A stretch of 64,000 nt of DNA from Streptococcus infantis (GCF_000960085.1 NZ_JYGT01000008.1:124001-188000), one strand, 5' to 3'; positions 1-9,551 are shown, counted from the stretch's first letter. Numbers and translations are program-made. The notes: a model not told the origin generated them from the sequence alone.

Positions 1-2032
1 CTACATCTGTCTTTTTCTTCGATGCTTGCTGATGCATTATCACTACATCTGCTCGGAATTTTGAGGAATGACTCGTTAAGAACTTCTCCTCTAAATTTCC
101 AGTAATTAGAAAGGTTTGATTTAGTAACTTTCCATACAAGACCATTGAATCCTTTTTATCGCTATTTTGGCTAGTGATTGCTTCCAAACTACTCCCAAAA
201 ATAAACAACTGCTGTCCTGTTTTAATAGCAGCCACCTTAATTTTGGTTTCCTTCAGCTTATCCATAAATTCTCTTTTAGATAATGTTTCTTCAGTTACTA
301 GAATCTGTTTAAGCTCGAAGGCTTTACTGATTTCTAACACATGATCTAACTGCTTAGTATCACTAGTCGTTAGCACAAGCTGATCAATCTTGGCCACTCC
401 TCGACTTTTGAGATAAGGGATTAAACTACGTTTGGCATTGCTCGTTATGACCTTCTCCTGCCAGGCTTCTTTCTTTTCAACTTCATACTTTTCCCCGACA
501 TCCAGTAGTATGGTCTTTCCTGCCATGTCTCTTAGGAAAATGCTCCGCCCCTGTTCCATATCTAGGACTGTGATTTCATTTTCTAGTGGATGTTTGGTTA
601 CTAAAAAGAGTGAGAAGGCAACTATGACAAGCATAGATATTTTTTTCAAGTTCTTTCGATAATCGTAGATGAGAGCTAAAGTAATCAAAAGAAGGATTAA
701 AATCCAAAGACTTGGCTGACCAAAAACAAGAGGCCTCGTAGATAGCTGAGAAATATAGCGAATGATGTTTTCAAGCCATTCAAAGAGAAAGTTGAACTGG
801 GTGATGGGATATATAAATGACAGACAGAAGAGAATCGATAAGAGCGGTAACAGAACCATATCAAATAAGAATGAAAAGACAAATGTCAAGAGAATGGACC
901 ACGGTTGGAATTCAGAAAAGTAAAAAGATAAGATTGGTAGAATTCCCAAGGAAATGATGCAACTCTCTCTAACCAACCCTCTTATTCCTTCTATTTCTTC
1001 ACCTGTCATGGTCAGTATAAAAGCATAGGCACAGGATAGAACCCCTCCAGCTGTTAAGAAAAAGTTCGGCATGATAAGAAATAGAATAAGAATCGTCAAA
1101 GCAAAATTATCTAGTGACTTAAAGCCATGCTGAGCCAATAGCTTTTGGAGGAGACTACGAATAACAGAGGCTGAAAATCCTGTCAAACCTGCATAGACCA
1201 ATGACAATGGATAGGCTAACCATTTGAACTTCTCTTGCGTCAAACCCAAACGCAGAAGTAACTTCTTAAAAGCATCCATGAAAAAGCCGACCTGCATTCC
1301 AGACAAAGCAAAAAGATGAATAATCCCTAGGCTGGAATAAAGTTCATTCATTTCCTCAAAGTCTGTATCTAAATGTCCCAATAAAAGACCGGTCATGTAG
1401 TTGCGCATGGGATCGGGAAAATTCCTTTTTATCCAGACAACTGTTTTTCTCCTCAAGCTTGATAGGTTTTCTCCAATATCCAAACTTGATGTTTTCCTTA
1501 ATTCGACAATTTCCGATATGGTCAAGGTCTGATAAATTCCTTGAGTTTTAAGGTAGTTTCGATAATCAAATCCAGCAAAATTACTTGCTCCTTGAGGAAT
1601 AGCTAGCTTTCCTTTTACCACAAGCTCATGCAGTTCAGATAAGTCTTGAAATTTTTTCTTTTCAGCTTCTGACTGGAGTTTATAATAGACCTGAAAAAGT
1701 CTACCATTTGCCTTACCACGAAAGGATAAACTATCACCATTCACCTTGATGGTATCAGACAAGATTCGTACCGTATTAACTGAGTCAACAAGATGTTGAC
1801 TCGCTTCTTCTTGCTGCCATTTTTGAAATATAAACCAGCTTCCAAAAAGACCACAAACAAAGAGAACCTTGACCACAGTCTTCCATGAAAATTGAAAAAA
1901 GAGGCAGATTAGTAAAAAGACAAAGCCCAAAAGTGCTAAGACACTTGCTGAAAAGATAGCGTAGTAGAGCCATAACAAAAGAAAACTAAGATATATTTTG
2001 GGGATGGGAAAACGATTAATCCACTGTGACAT
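1..2032 (-). CDS. comEC: ComEC DNA-uptake channel protein (3' end outside window)
   Basis: This is the membrane channel that carries transforming single-stranded DNA across the cytoplasmic membrane during competence. I read the frame from an ATG at 2032 down to base 1 with no stop (677 codons; the family is about 745 residues, so the last ~70 are missing). The N-terminus is a cluster of hydrophobic segments, followed by a soluble OB-like part and then the polytopic ComEC/Rec2 core, which contains the typical FALSGMQVGFF stretch. The final third corresponds to the metallo-beta-lactamase-like domain, but its metal-binding signature is degraded (see findings). The start overlaps the comEA stop by 17 bases, so the two are translationally coupled and share the competence-induced promoter. 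Confidence 0.95.
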   Translation of the reverse strand, partial: MSQWINRFPIPKIYLSFLLLWLYYAIFSASVLALLGFVFLLICLFFQFSWKTVVKVLFVCGLFGSWFIFQKWQQEEASQHLVDSVNTVRILSDTIKVNGDSLSFRGKANGRLFQVYYKLQSEAEKKKFQDLSELHELVVKGKLAIPQGASNFAGFDYRNYLKTQGIYQTLTISEIVELRKTSSLDIGENLSSLRRKTVVWIKRNFPDPMRNYMTGLLLGHLDTDFEEMNELYSSLGIIHLFALSGMQVGFFMDAFKKLLLRLGLTQEKFKWLAYPLSLVYAGLTGFSASVIRSLLQKLLAQHGFKSLDNFALTILILFLIMPNFFLTAGGVLSCAYAFILTMTGEEIEGIRGLVRESCIISLGILPILSFYFSEFQPWSILLTFVFSFLFDMVLLPLLSILFCLSFIYPITQFNFLFEWLENIIRYISQLSTRPLVFGQPSLWILILLLITLALIYDYRKNLKKISMLVIVAFSLFLVTKHPLENEITVLDMEQGRSIFLRDMAGKTILLDVGEKYEVEKKEAWQEKVITSNAKRSLIPYLKSRGVAKIDQLVLTTSDTKQLDHVLEISKAFELKQILVTEETLSKREFMDKLKETKIKVAAIKTGQQLFIFGSSLEAITSQNSDKKDSMVLYGKLLNQTFLITGNLEEKFLTSHSSKFRADVVIMHQQASKKKTDV

Positions 2033-2657
2033 ACTCTTTTAACTTTTCTATCGTTTTTGCACCAATACCAGAAACCTTTTTAAGCTCATCAACTGACTTA
2101 AACTTACCGTTGGACTCACGATGCTCAATGATATCCTGAGCACGTTTAGCACCTAATCCTTTAACTTGTTTAAGCTCCTCTAAACTGGCTTTATTGAGAT
2201 TGACTTTCTTACTTTCCTTGTTGTTAGAGGTATTTGATTGTGATTCTTGACTGGTAGCTTCTTCCTTGGTCGGAACATAGACCAGTGCTTCGTCACTAAT
2301 TCTCTGGGCTAGATTGATAGACTTGCTATCGGCATTATCTGTCAGTCCACCAGCTTTTTGAACAGCATCATTGATACGACTTCCAACTGGCAAATCATAA
2401 ATCCCTGGTGTTTTGACAGCCCCTTTAACATCGACAGTAATCAGATCTTGCTCCACCGCTTCTTCCTTCTGATTCCCATCCTCCTTTTCATCCGTCGAAT
2501 CCTTCGAAACAGTTGTAACTTCTGTCTGCAAATTACTTTCCTTAGCAGGTGTTTGAGTGATAGGCTTTAGGAGGAAAAATCCACCCAAGACCAAGCCCAA
2601 ACTAACGCAAATAACAATGATTTTATATTCTTTAATTTTCTCAATAAGTTCTTCCAT
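2016..2657 (-). CDS. comEA: ComEA competence DNA receptor
   Basis: Membrane-anchored double-stranded DNA receptor that hands incoming DNA to ComEC. The 213 residues hold one N-terminal membrane anchor (about 12-31), an acidic, Ser/Thr-rich linker, an SLBB/oligomerisation-type domain (about 72-130) and a C-terminal pair of helix-hairpin-helix DNA-binding motifs (about 150-213, with KGLGAKRA and SGIGAKTI hairpins). The ATG is preceded by GAGAGGAG and by a perfect cin box 20 nt upstream, marking it as a late competence gene. It is the first gene of the comEA-comEC operon. Confidence 0.97.
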   Translation of the reverse strand: MEELIEKIKEYKIIVICVSLGLVLGGFFLLKPITQTPAKESNLQTEVTTVSKDSTDEKEDGNQKEEAVEQDLITVDVKGAVKTPGIYDLPVGSRINDAVQKAGGLTDNADSKSINLAQRISDEALVYVPTKEEATSQESQSNTSNNKESKKVNLNKASLEELKQVKGLGAKRAQDIIEHRESNGKFKSVDELKKVSGIGAKTIEKLKEYVTVD

Positions 2658-2676
2658 ATTTACTCCTCTCTTAGCT

Positions 2677-2684
2677 TATTCGTA
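2677..2684 (-). promoter_or_regulatory. cin/com box (ComX-dependent promoter) of comEA-comEC
   Basis: On the minus strand this reads TACGAATA, an exact match to the streptococcal alternative sigma factor ComX recognition box. It is preceded by a T-rich stretch at about 2690-2700 and lies 20 nt upstream of the comEA ATG. It explains competence-specific expression of comEA-comEC. Confidence 0.93.
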
Positions 2685-2693
2685 AGAGAAAGA

Positions 2694-2722
2694 AAAAAAC
2701 AGCTGAAAATCTTTTCAACTGC
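2694..2722 (-). terminator. terminator of the GNAT gene
   Basis: Just after the acetyltransferase stop, the minus strand forms a hairpin with arms CAGTTGAAAA and TTTTCAgCTG followed by a run of seven T. The same T run abuts the comEA cin box. Confidence 0.85.
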
Positions 2723-3292
2723 TTACTTATTTACAAAATAGTCTTCCTTGGTCAAGACGTAATGGACATCTGTTACGAATCTTCCAGGTTCATTTTTATC
2801 CATTCTAGCATAAGGTTCTTCGTGAGAAAAGCGCATGCCTGATTTCTCCATAACCTTTCCTGATGCAGGATTGTCCTTATCATGAAAAGCCGTCAACTTA
2901 TTCATTCCTATCTTTTCAAAAGCCAGTTCAATCACAGCACGATTGGCTTCAGTTGTCAAACCTTGATTCCAATATTTTTGATTGATAATGTAACCAATGG
3001 CTGCCTTCTTAAGAACAGTATCCATCTTGTGCAGGTCAATAGTTCCGATAAACTCTCCAGTACTTTTTAGTTCAATTCCCCATCGGCCCAAGGGATTGGC
3101 TAGATAAAACTGAGCAATATTGTTCTTAGTTTCCTCTAGACTTTGATTAGTTGGAAAAGTGTAGCGCGTATTTTCTTTATTTGAAGCATACTCAAACATG
3201 GCTTCTGCATCATCAAGTGTTACAGGTCTAAGCACTAAGCGTTCTGTTTCGATAATTTGATGCTTAGCTAGTTTGATAAATAGTGATTCCAT
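2723..3292 (-). CDS. GNAT family N-acetyltransferase (RimJ/RimL type)
   Basis: A 189-residue acetyltransferase of the RimJ/RimL-like GNAT group, which transfers acetyl from acetyl-CoA to an amino group; the substrate cannot be told from sequence. Seen: the N-terminal ETERLVLRPVTLDDAEAMF strand-helix typical of this group, a GTIDLHKMD strand, and the acyl-CoA-binding region IGYIINQKYWNQGLTTEA near residues 90-108. I chose the ATG at 3292 over an in-frame ATG 13 codons upstream because AGGAGG lies 7 nt before it. It is monocistronic, divergent from ald and closed by its own terminator. Confidence 0.85.
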   Translation of the reverse strand: MESLFIKLAKHQIIETERLVLRPVTLDDAEAMFEYASNKENTRYTFPTNQSLEETKNNIAQFYLANPLGRWGIELKSTGEFIGTIDLHKMDTVLKKAAIGYIINQKYWNQGLTTEANRAVIELAFEKIGMNKLTAFHDKDNPASGKVMEKSGMRFSHEEPYARMDKNEPGRFVTDVHYVLTKEDYFVNK

Positions 3293-3357
3293 GATTGTAC
3301 CTCCTAAAATAGGTTGGTAAAAGAATAACATAAAAGAAATAGGTTTACAAGTTTTTC

Positions 3358-3386
3358 TTGCAATTTATAGCGGTTTCATATACAAT
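3358..3386 (+). promoter_or_regulatory. ald promoter
   Basis: TTGCAA at 3358-3363, a 17-base spacer and TACAAT at 3381-3386 form a good sigma-A promoter, with a start expected near 3393 and a leader of about 65 nt. Confidence 0.75.
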
Positions 3387-3392
3387 AAAATC

Positions 3393-3418
3393 ATCACAAA
3401 AAACTCAAAAAATGTGAT
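3393..3418 (+). promoter_or_regulatory. inverted repeat at the ald transcription start
   Basis: ATCACA (3393-3398) and TGTGAT (3413-3418) are exact inverted half-sites separated by 14 A-rich bases, beginning at the predicted +1 of ald. This could be a repressor operator or a weak 5' mRNA hairpin; the regulator is unknown. Confidence 0.4.
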
Positions 3419-3457
3419 ATAAAACTGAAACTGTCTGATAGAAAGTGAGTTATCTTT

Positions 3458-4570
3458 ATGTTAATTGGAATTCCAAAGGAAATTAAAAATAATGAAAATC
3501 GTGTTGCTTTGACACCTGCTGGTGTACAGAGTCTTGTTGGTCGTGGTCACCGTGTCCTCATTGAAACAAATGCTGGACTTGGATCTGGTTTTGCTGATGC
3601 CGACTATGAAAAGCAAGGAGCTGAGATTGTAGCTACAGCAGCTGAAGCTTGGGCTGCAGAGTTAGTTGTTAAAGTAAAAGAGCCACTTGCTAGTGAATAT
3701 CAATTCTTGCGTGAAGACTTACTTCTTTTCACCTACTTGCATATGGCAGCTGCTCCAGAATTAGCTGATGCTATGCTTGCAGCTAAAACAACTGGTGTTG
3801 CTTATGAAACTGTACGCGATACTGAAGGTCAACTTCCTCTATTGGTTCCAATGAGTGAGGTTGCAGGTCGAATGGCTGTCCAAATCGGAGCTCACTTCTT
3901 GACGAAACAAGCTGGTGGTTCTGGAGTTCTATTGGGTGGTGTCCCAGGTGTACCAAAAGGAAAAGTAACCATTATCGGTGGTGGTGTCGTTGGTACACAC
4001 GCAGCTCGTATCGCTCTTGGTTTGGGAGCTCAAGTAACTATTCTTGATATCAGCGCTAAGCGCCTTTCTGTACTTGAAGATGTCTTTGGTCACCAAATCC
4101 AAACTTTGATGTCTAACCCATTTAATATTGAAGCAAGTGTGCGTGAAGCAGACGTTGTTATCGGTGCAGTATTGATTCCTGGTGCTAAAGCTCCAAAATT
4201 GGTGACAGATGACATGGTTCAACAAATGCGTCCTGGTTCTGTCATCGTAGACGTTGCTGTAGACCAAGGTGGTGTTATTGCAACAGCTGACCGTGTGACA
4301 ACCCATGATGAGCCTGTATATGAAAAACACGGTGTCCTTCACTATGCGGTTGCCAATATTCCTGGAGCAGTTGCCCGTACTTCTACCATCGCCCTTACAA
4401 ATGTGACTCTTCCTTATATCGAAGCCTTAGCAGGTAAAGGATTTAAGAAAGCAATCCTTGAAGATGCTGGTTTACGTGAAGGGGTTACAACTTACCAAGG
4501 TCAATTGACTAGTCAACCAGTTGCTGAAGGTTTAGAACGTGACTATACACCTATTAGTGAGCTTGTTTAA
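3458..4570 (+). CDS. ald: alanine dehydrogenase
   Basis: Catalyses NAD-dependent reversible deamination of L-alanine to pyruvate and ammonia. The 370 residues match the usual family length from end to end: an N-terminal catalytic domain beginning [20 protein letters not shown], the substrate-binding lysine region VKVKEP (about residue 75), the active-site histidine in [10 protein letters not shown] (about 96), and a Rossmann NAD domain with [14 protein letters not shown] (about 169-183). It has its own promoter, a weak ribosome-binding site and a terminator shared with phoH. From memory, the pneumococcal TIGR4 copy at this position is annotated as frameshifted; this one is uninterrupted. Confidence 0.96.
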   Translation: MLIGIPKEIKNNENRVALTPAGVQSLVGRGHRVLIETNAGLGSGFADADYEKQGAEIVATAAEAWAAELVVKVKEPLASEYQFLREDLLLFTYLHMAAAPELADAMLAAKTTGVAYETVRDTEGQLPLLVPMSEVAGRMAVQIGAHFLTKQAGGSGVLLGGVPGVPKGKVTIIGGGVVGTHAARIALGLGAQVTILDISAKRLSVLEDVFGHQIQTLMSNPFNIEASVREADVVIGAVLIPGAKAPKLVTDDMVQQMRPGSVIVDVAVDQGGVIATADRVTTHDEPVYEKHGVLHYAVANIPGAVARTSTIALTNVTLPYIEALAGKGFKKAILEDAGLREGVTTYQGQLTSQPVAEGLERDYTPISELV

Positions 4571-4584
4571 TAAGAAATTCAAAA

Positions 4585-4620
4585 AAAATTAAGAGCAGTT
4601 TTTCAACTGCTCTTTTTCTT
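4585..4620. terminator. bidirectional terminator between ald and phoH
   Basis: Perfect 9-bp stem AGAGCAGTT/AACTGCTCT with loop TTTC at 4592-4613, flanked by a T run on the plus side and an A run on the other, so it can stop both convergent genes. Confidence 0.9.
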
Positions 4621-5606
4621 TATTCTGTTTCTTCTTGATTTTCTTCAGCTTTGACAGGTCGAGGTTCATAAGCTCTAATAATCTGAGCAACGATTGGATG
4701 GCGAACCACATCCTTGGCTGAAAAATGAACGAAGTCAATCTGGTGAATGTTCTTAAGTTTTTCCTGGGCATCAATCAGACCTGATTTAACATTACGCGGC
4801 AGGTCAATCTGGCTAATATCGCCATTGACAATCATTTTTGAATTAAATCCAAGACGAGTCAAAAACATCTTCATCTGCATGATAGTTGTATTTTGCGCTT
4901 CATCCAAAATGACAAAGGCATCATCCAGAGTACGACCACGCATGTAGGCCAAAGGGGCAATTTCAATAATTTCTCGCTCCATGAGACGAGTTGTTTGGTC
5001 CTTCCCAAGAATTTGGTACAAGGCATCATAGACAGGTCGAAGATAAGGGTCTACCTTTTCCTTGAGATCTCCTGGAAGAAATCCCAAGCTTTCTCCAGCT
5101 TCTACTGCTGGACGAGTCAGGATAATACGCTTGACTTGACCACGTTTAAGAGCTGTAACAGCCAAGGTCACTGCTAGGAATGTTTTACCCGTACCAGCCG
5201 GCCCAATTCCGAAGGTAACATCATGATTCTTAACACTATCAACATAAAGTTTTTGTCCCAGTGTCTTGACCCGAATCGGCTTACCAGTATTGTCTTTGAT
5301 AATCTCTTCTTCATAGAGGGCAACAAACTTATCGATTTCATTGTTTCTAACCATATTGATGGCTGTCACCACATCCGGAGTTCCGACAGTCATGCCACGA
5401 TTAACCAAGACCATCAAGGCTTGAATGACTTGCCGTGCTTCTTCACAAGAAGACTCCTCTCCCAAGACTTGTACAATCTCTGTACGAGCATGGATGATAA
5501 CATCTAACTCATCTTCTATCAAGCGAAGATGGCGTTCATTGGAACCAAAAAGATGAAACAGGTCATCTGGATGACTTAACTGAATGTCTATTGAATGTTC
5601 CTTCAA
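4620..5606 (-). CDS. phoH: PhoH-like ATPase
   Basis: Cytoplasmic P-loop ATPase of the PhoH family, associated with RNA metabolism and stress in other bacteria; its exact role is not established. The 328 residues show a leading KH-like segment, then Walker A GPAGTGKTFLAV (about 137-148) and the DEAQNTT Walker B region (about 236-242). The start codon is TTG at 5606, with GAGAGGTT just upstream, and the proposed N-terminus fits the family. Its stop is next to a bidirectional terminator. It lies downstream of yozE in the same orientation. Confidence 0.93.
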   Translation of the reverse strand: MKEHSIDIQLSHPDDLFHLFGSNERHLRLIEDELDVIIHARTEIVQVLGEESSCEEARQVIQALMVLVNRGMTVGTPDVVTAINMVRNNEIDKFVALYEEEIIKDNTGKPIRVKTLGQKLYVDSVKNHDVTFGIGPAGTGKTFLAVTLAVTALKRGQVKRIILTRPAVEAGESLGFLPGDLKEKVDPYLRPVYDALYQILGKDQTTRLMEREIIEIAPLAYMRGRTLDDAFVILDEAQNTTIMQMKMFLTRLGFNSKMIVNGDISQIDLPRNVKSGLIDAQEKLKNIHQIDFVHFSAKDVVRHPIVAQIIRAYEPRPVKAEENQEETE

Positions 5607-5690
5607 ACAAAGAACCTCTCTAACTCTTTAATTTCTTTTTATTATAGCAAAGGCATTTGGAAATTGCTATCCTTAACACCTATGCCCTTT

Positions 5691-5906
5691 TTAATGTTCT
5701 AAATATTCCTGCCAGATGCGATCGAAGTCTCCCATATTAAAGGAAAAACTGGCATGTTCTTCTAAAAATCGACTCACCTGATCGAAATCATCCGTATGTT
5801 TTGGGAAGGCTGACTCCTCAAAGGCAAGATCCGCTAAAATGGCTTTGGGACTATTACTTTTAGGATTTCGTTCTGTCATGAGCCAAGTATAAAATGATTT
5901 TCTCAT
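5691..5906 (-). CDS. yozE: YozE family (UPF0346) small protein
   Basis: A 71-residue protein of the YozE SAM-like fold family, function unknown. Recognisable features are the start [15 protein letters not shown], the central AFPKHTDDF and the ending [14 protein letters not shown]. It starts 8 bases after the cvfB stop, with a GGGAGG ribosome site, and is probably cotranscribed with cvfB. Confidence 0.88.
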   Translation of the reverse strand: MRKSFYTWLMTERNPKSNSPKAILADLAFEESAFPKHTDDFDQVSRFLEEHASFSFNMGDFDRIWQEYLEH

Positions 5907-5914
5907 AAGCCTCC

Positions 5915-6769
5915 CTAAATTAACTCTGTACCAAACTGGTCTTGCTTGATTTTACCAGCCTTCATCAAACCACCAAGTGCTTTTTTAAACTGACCTTTTG
6001 AGATACCAAAAGTAGCCTTGATATCGTCAGGCGATGATTTGTCATTTAAGGTCATGAAACCGCCATTGCTTTCCAAGTAAGTCAGAATCATTTGTGCATC
6101 ATTTTCTAACATCTCAAAAGAGCGAGGTTTTAGTGACAGATTAAGAGTTCGGTCAACTTCACGGAAACCAATGACACGCGCATCTAACACTTGCCCCAAA
6201 CGTGGCTCTGCATAGCGCTCACTTGGATGGATAAATCCAAGCATGTTGTTTTCTGGTAGGTAGACAAAAGTTCCTGATAACTTAAGACGATAAACGATTG
6301 CTGGCCAGTTCTGATTTTGCATGTTGTTGTATGCTGGACGTGCTAAACGTTGGAAGTCTTCCTGATAAGCCAAAACTCCCCAGATACGGTCTTTCTTGTC
6401 TACTTCTAGACGAACATAAAGTTTATCGCCCTTCTTAGGCCAGAGCTCTTTCAGTTCAGGCAGGATATCAAGTGACACAACGATTTCCTTGTCAGGAAGT
6501 CCTGTATCAACAAAAACACCCAAATCCTTACGAACCTCTGTTACTGTACCCCAACCAAATTGATCCTGAGTTGCAGTCACTTCTTGAGTTGTCAAGCGAA
6601 GTTTTTGCTTCATGTCTGTGTAGGCAAAACCTTTAACAGTATCACCAACTGTATGCTGACCTTCTTCCTTAGCAAGAGCGTATGTTTGACCATCCTTTTG
6701 AACAAAGTAAAAACGGTCATTTTCATCGATGATAAGTCCAACGATAAAACTTGCAAGATTTGTATTCAT
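5915..6769 (-). CDS. cvfB: CvfB, S1-domain RNA-binding regulator
   Basis: A 284-residue RNA-binding protein of the CvfB family (virulence and mRNA modulation in staphylococci and streptococci). It carries several S1-like beta-barrels (for example [19 protein letters not shown], and [18 protein letters not shown] around 180-200) and a C-terminal winged-helix segment (about 225-284) ending [11 protein letters not shown] chose the ATG at 6769 rather than an in-frame start 13 codons upstream because GAAGGAAAC lies directly before it and the length then equals the pneumococcal protein. Confidence 0.9.
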   Translation of the reverse strand: MNTNLASFIVGLIIDENDRFYFVQKDGQTYALAKEEGQHTVGDTVKGFAYTDMKQKLRLTTQEVTATQDQFGWGTVTEVRKDLGVFVDTGLPDKEIVVSLDILPELKELWPKKGDKLYVRLEVDKKDRIWGVLAYQEDFQRLARPAYNNMQNQNWPAIVYRLKLSGTFVYLPENNMLGFIHPSERYAEPRLGQVLDARVIGFREVDRTLNLSLKPRSFEMLENDAQMILTYLESNGGFMTLNDKSSPDDIKATFGISKGQFKKALGGLMKAGKIKQDQFGTELI

Positions 6770-6784
6770 GTTTCCTTCTTTCGA

Positions 6785-6818
6785 ATAAAACTCAGCCAGC
6801 AATGCCAACTGAGTTTTT
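6785..6818 (-). terminator. hairpin after frr
   Basis: AAAACTCAG and CTGAGTTTT are exact inverted arms around a 13-base loop, with only a short T run on the minus strand. It is a likely partial terminator between frr and cvfB. Confidence 0.55.
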
Positions 6819-6829
6819 CTGTTTATTTC

Positions 6830-7387
6830 TTAGACTTCCAAGATTTCTTTTTCTTTATTTGCAGTCATGTCGTCGATGTGTTTAACAGCATCGTCTGTCG
6901 CTTTTTGAATATCTTTTTCAAGAGTCTTCAATTCATCTTCAGTGATTTCTTTAGCTTTTTCTTGTTTCTTAGCTTCATCCATAGCGTCACGACGGATATT
7001 ACGGATAGCTACTTTAGCATTTTCACCAACTTTTTTCACTTCTTTAGCGAGGTCGCGACGAGTTTCTTCTGTAAGAGCTGGGATTACCAAGCGAATAACA
7101 GAACCATCGTTAGCTGGTGTAATACCAAGATCTGAAGCGTTCAAAGCACGCTCGATATCCTTCAATGAAGATTTATCAAATGGTGTTACCAATAGGACAC
7201 GCGCTTCAGGAATTGTGATAGAAGCAATTTGGTTAAGAGGTGTTTCGACACCATAGTATTCAACAGTAATACGGTCAAGCAAGCTAGCGTTAGCACGACC
7301 TGCACGGATACCACCAAATTCACGAGCAAGTGAGTGGTGAGATTGAGTCATTCTCTCTTTAGCTTTTTCTACAATTGCGTTAGCCAT
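6830..7387 (-). CDS. frr: ribosome recycling factor
   Basis: RRF splits post-termination ribosomes together with EF-G. The full-length 185-residue protein has the hallmark [20 protein letters not shown] region (about 21-40), [16 protein letters not shown] (about 103-118) and the long C-terminal helix of the three-helix bundle ending [10 protein letters not shown]. It starts 8 bases after the pyrH stop, the classic pyrH-frr pair. Confidence 0.98.
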   Translation of the reverse strand: MANAIVEKAKERMTQSHHSLAREFGGIRAGRANASLLDRITVEYYGVETPLNQIASITIPEARVLLVTPFDKSSLKDIERALNASDLGITPANDGSVIRLVIPALTEETRRDLAKEVKKVGENAKVAIRNIRRDAMDEAKKQEKAKEITEDELKTLEKDIQKATDDAVKHIDDMTANKEKEILEV

Positions 7388-7395
7388 AATTTTTC

Positions 7396-8133
7396 TTATT
7401 CCTTTTCTTCGATATTGTTTGAAACAGTTGTTCCGATATTTTCACCAAATACAACACGTTTGATATTGCCAGGTTGGTTCATATTAAAGACTACCAAGTC
7501 GATGTCATTATCCATTGAAAGTGTTGAAGCCGTTGAGTCCATGATACGAAGACCTTTATTAATGACATCACGGTGAGTCAATTCTTCAAACTTAACAGCA
7601 GTCTTATCTTTCTTAGGATCAGCATTGTAGACACCGTCTACACCATTCTTAGCCATCAAAATAGCGTCTGCTTCAATTTCAGCTGCACGAAGAGCCGCTG
7701 TTGTATCTGTAGAGAAGTAAGGTGAACCAATTCCTGCGCCAAAGATAACGATACGTCCTTTTTCAAGGTGGCGAAGGGCACGCCCACGAATATAAGGCTC
7801 TGCTACTTGTTGCATAGCAATAGCTGTTTGTACGCGAGTATCAACCCCAACTTGTTGCAATGAATCTGCCATCACAAGAGCATTCATGACTGTCCCAAGC
7901 ATTCCAGTGTAATCCGCTTGAACACGATCCATACCAGCTTCTGCTGCAGGTTCTCCACGCCAAAGGTTTCCACCACCGATAACCAAGGCAATTTCAATTC
8001 CTAGCTCGTGAACTTCCTTGATTTCTTGGGCCATACTTTGAACAGTTTTGATGTCAATCCCGACACCACGTTCGCCAGCGAGGGCTTCACCAGATAGCTT
8101 GATTAAGATACGTTTATACTTAGGTTCTACCAT
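7396..8133 (-). CDS. pyrH: UMP kinase
   Basis: Phosphorylates UMP to UDP and is a hexameric member of the amino acid kinase superfamily. The 245 residues include the N-terminal [13 protein letters not shown], the GGGNLWRG glycine motif (about 52-59), the [19 protein letters not shown] helix and the C-terminal GTTVSN. A clear AAGGAGAGAG ribosome site precedes the ATG, with an extended -10 (TGATAAAAT) at 8161-8169 upstream. Confidence 0.98.
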   Translation of the reverse strand: MVEPKYKRILIKLSGEALAGERGVGIDIKTVQSMAQEIKEVHELGIEIALVIGGGNLWRGEPAAEAGMDRVQADYTGMLGTVMNALVMADSLQQVGVDTRVQTAIAMQQVAEPYIRGRALRHLEKGRIVIFGAGIGSPYFSTDTTAALRAAEIEADAILMAKNGVDGVYNADPKKDKTAVKFEELTHRDVINKGLRIMDSTASTLSMDNDIDLVVFNMNQPGNIKRVVFGENIGTTVSNNIEEKE

Positions 8134-8160
8134 TTTCTCTCTCCTTTTTTCATCCTACCT

Positions 8161-8169
8161 ATTTTATCA
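8161..8169 (-). promoter_or_regulatory. extended -10 of the pyrH-frr unit
   Basis: The minus strand reads TGATAAAAT 27 nt before the pyrH ATG, with no convincing -35. No strong terminator separates it from trmFO, so some readthrough is possible. Confidence 0.5.
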
Positions 8170-8216
8170 CAATTTGAAAGATTTTTATAGTATCATGAGC
8201 GATTCTTTCAAAAAAA

Positions 8217-9551
8217 TTAGACAGATAAAAATTTCTCTAAATCAGACAAGGCGCGTTCCGCGATTTTCTCATAACGAGTCTTTTTATCGCGGATTCGTTC
8301 ACCTTCTAATTCCTTGATAATGCCAAAGTTGACATTCATAGGTTGGAAGTGTTTGCTATCAGCATGTGTGATGTAATGAGCTAAACTTCCGATAGCTGTT
8401 GTCTCTGGAAAAATAGCTTCGCTTTCTCCCTTGAAAAGACGAGCTGCGTTAATACCTGCTACTAATCCTGAAGCTGCTGATTCAACATATCCTTCCACAC
8501 CCGTCATCTGACCAGCAAAGAAAAGATTTGGCTGTTTCTTAGAACGATAAGTCTGCTCAAGGAGATTTGGAGAGTCCATATAGGAATTGCGGTGCATAAC
8601 GCCATAACGGACAAACTCGGCGTTTTCAAGACCTGGAATCATTTGGAAGACACGCTTCTGCTCTCCCCATTTGAGGTGAGTCTGGAATCCCACGATATTG
8701 TAGAGACTACCTGCTGCATTGTCCTGACGAAGCTGAACGACTGCATAAGGAGTTTTAAAGTCTCCATCACGAGGTCCCTTGTAATCTTCTGGATATTCTA
8801 GTCCAACTGGTTTCATAGGACCATAGAGCATAGTTTTAATGCCACGTTTGGCCATGACTTCAATTGGCATACAGCCTTCAAAGTACTTTTCTTTTTCAAA
8901 AGAGTTAAGAGGTGCTTCTTCTGCATTGACCAAGGCTTCATGGAAATCCATAAATTCTTGTTTGGTCATTGGAGCATTCAGATAAGCTGCTTCTCCTTTA
9001 TCATAACGAGACTTTAGGTAGACCTTGTTCATATCGATTGTATTGACATCCACAATAGGCGCTGCAGCATCGTAGAAATAAAAACCATCTCCTCCATTAA
9101 GTACGTGAATTTTCTCAGCAAGAGCATCACTTGTCAAAGGACCAGTTGCTACAACTGTAATGGCATCTGTTGGCAATTCTGTGATTTCGTCACGAACGAC
9201 CTCAATCAAAGGATGATTGGCAATCTTTTCAGTGATCATTTGAGAGAAACCATCACGGTCAACCGCGAGAGCACCACCAGCAGGAACACGCGTTGCTTCT
9301 GCTGACTCCAAGATAAGAGAGCCTAGACGACGCATTTCTTCCTTAAGGAGACCTACAGCATTTGTAAGAGCATCTCCACGCAAGGAGTTTGAGCAAACCA
9401 ACTCAGCAAAATTGTCTGTTTTATGCTGAGGTGTTGATTTGACACCACGCATTTCATAGAGTTTAACAGGAATACCACGCTGTGCGATTTGGTAAGCTGC
9501 TTCCGAACCTGCCAAACCAGCACCAATAACATTGATATAAGATTGAGACAT
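8217..9551 (-). CDS. trmFO: TrmFO, tRNA (uracil-54-C5) methyltransferase, folate-dependent
   Basis: FAD/methylenetetrahydrofolate enzyme that makes ribothymidine-54 in the tRNA T loop (formerly Gid). Seen: the N-terminal dinucleotide-binding motif [37 protein letters not shown] with the conserved cysteine (about residue 51), and the C-terminal [19 protein letters not shown]. The ATG at 9551 gives 444 residues, the family norm, and has AGAGGT upstream; a longer in-frame extension lacks such a site. Confidence 0.97.
   Translation of the reverse strand: MSQSYINVIGAGLAGSEAAYQIAQRGIPVKLYEMRGVKSTPQHKTDNFAELVCSNSLRGDALTNAVGLLKEEMRRLGSLILESAEATRVPAGGALAVDRDGFSQMITEKIANHPLIEVVRDEITELPTDAITVVATGPLTSDALAEKIHVLNGGDGFYFYDAAAPIVDVNTIDMNKVYLKSRYDKGEAAYLNAPMTKQEFMDFHEALVNAEEAPLNSFEKEKYFEGCMPIEVMAKRGIKTMLYGPMKPVGLEYPEDYKGPRDGDFKTPYAVVQLRQDNAAGSLYNIVGFQTHLKWGEQKRVFQMIPGLENAEFVRYGVMHRNSYMDSPNLLEQTYRSKKQPNLFFAGQMTGVEGYVESAASGLVAGINAARLFKGESEAIFPETTAIGSLAHYITHADSKHFQPMNVNFGIIKELEGERIRDKKTRYEKIAERALSDLEKFLSV

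Noticed and set aside
3929..4342. 137-codon open frame antisense to ald
   Set aside because: No ribosome site and no recognisable domain; it mirrors the codon pattern of ald.
6560..7135. 191-codon open frame spanning the cvfB 5' end and most of frr on the opposite strand
   Set aside because: Lies over two well-supported genes in the opposite sense, gives a low-complexity Phe/Ser-rich product and has no start signals.
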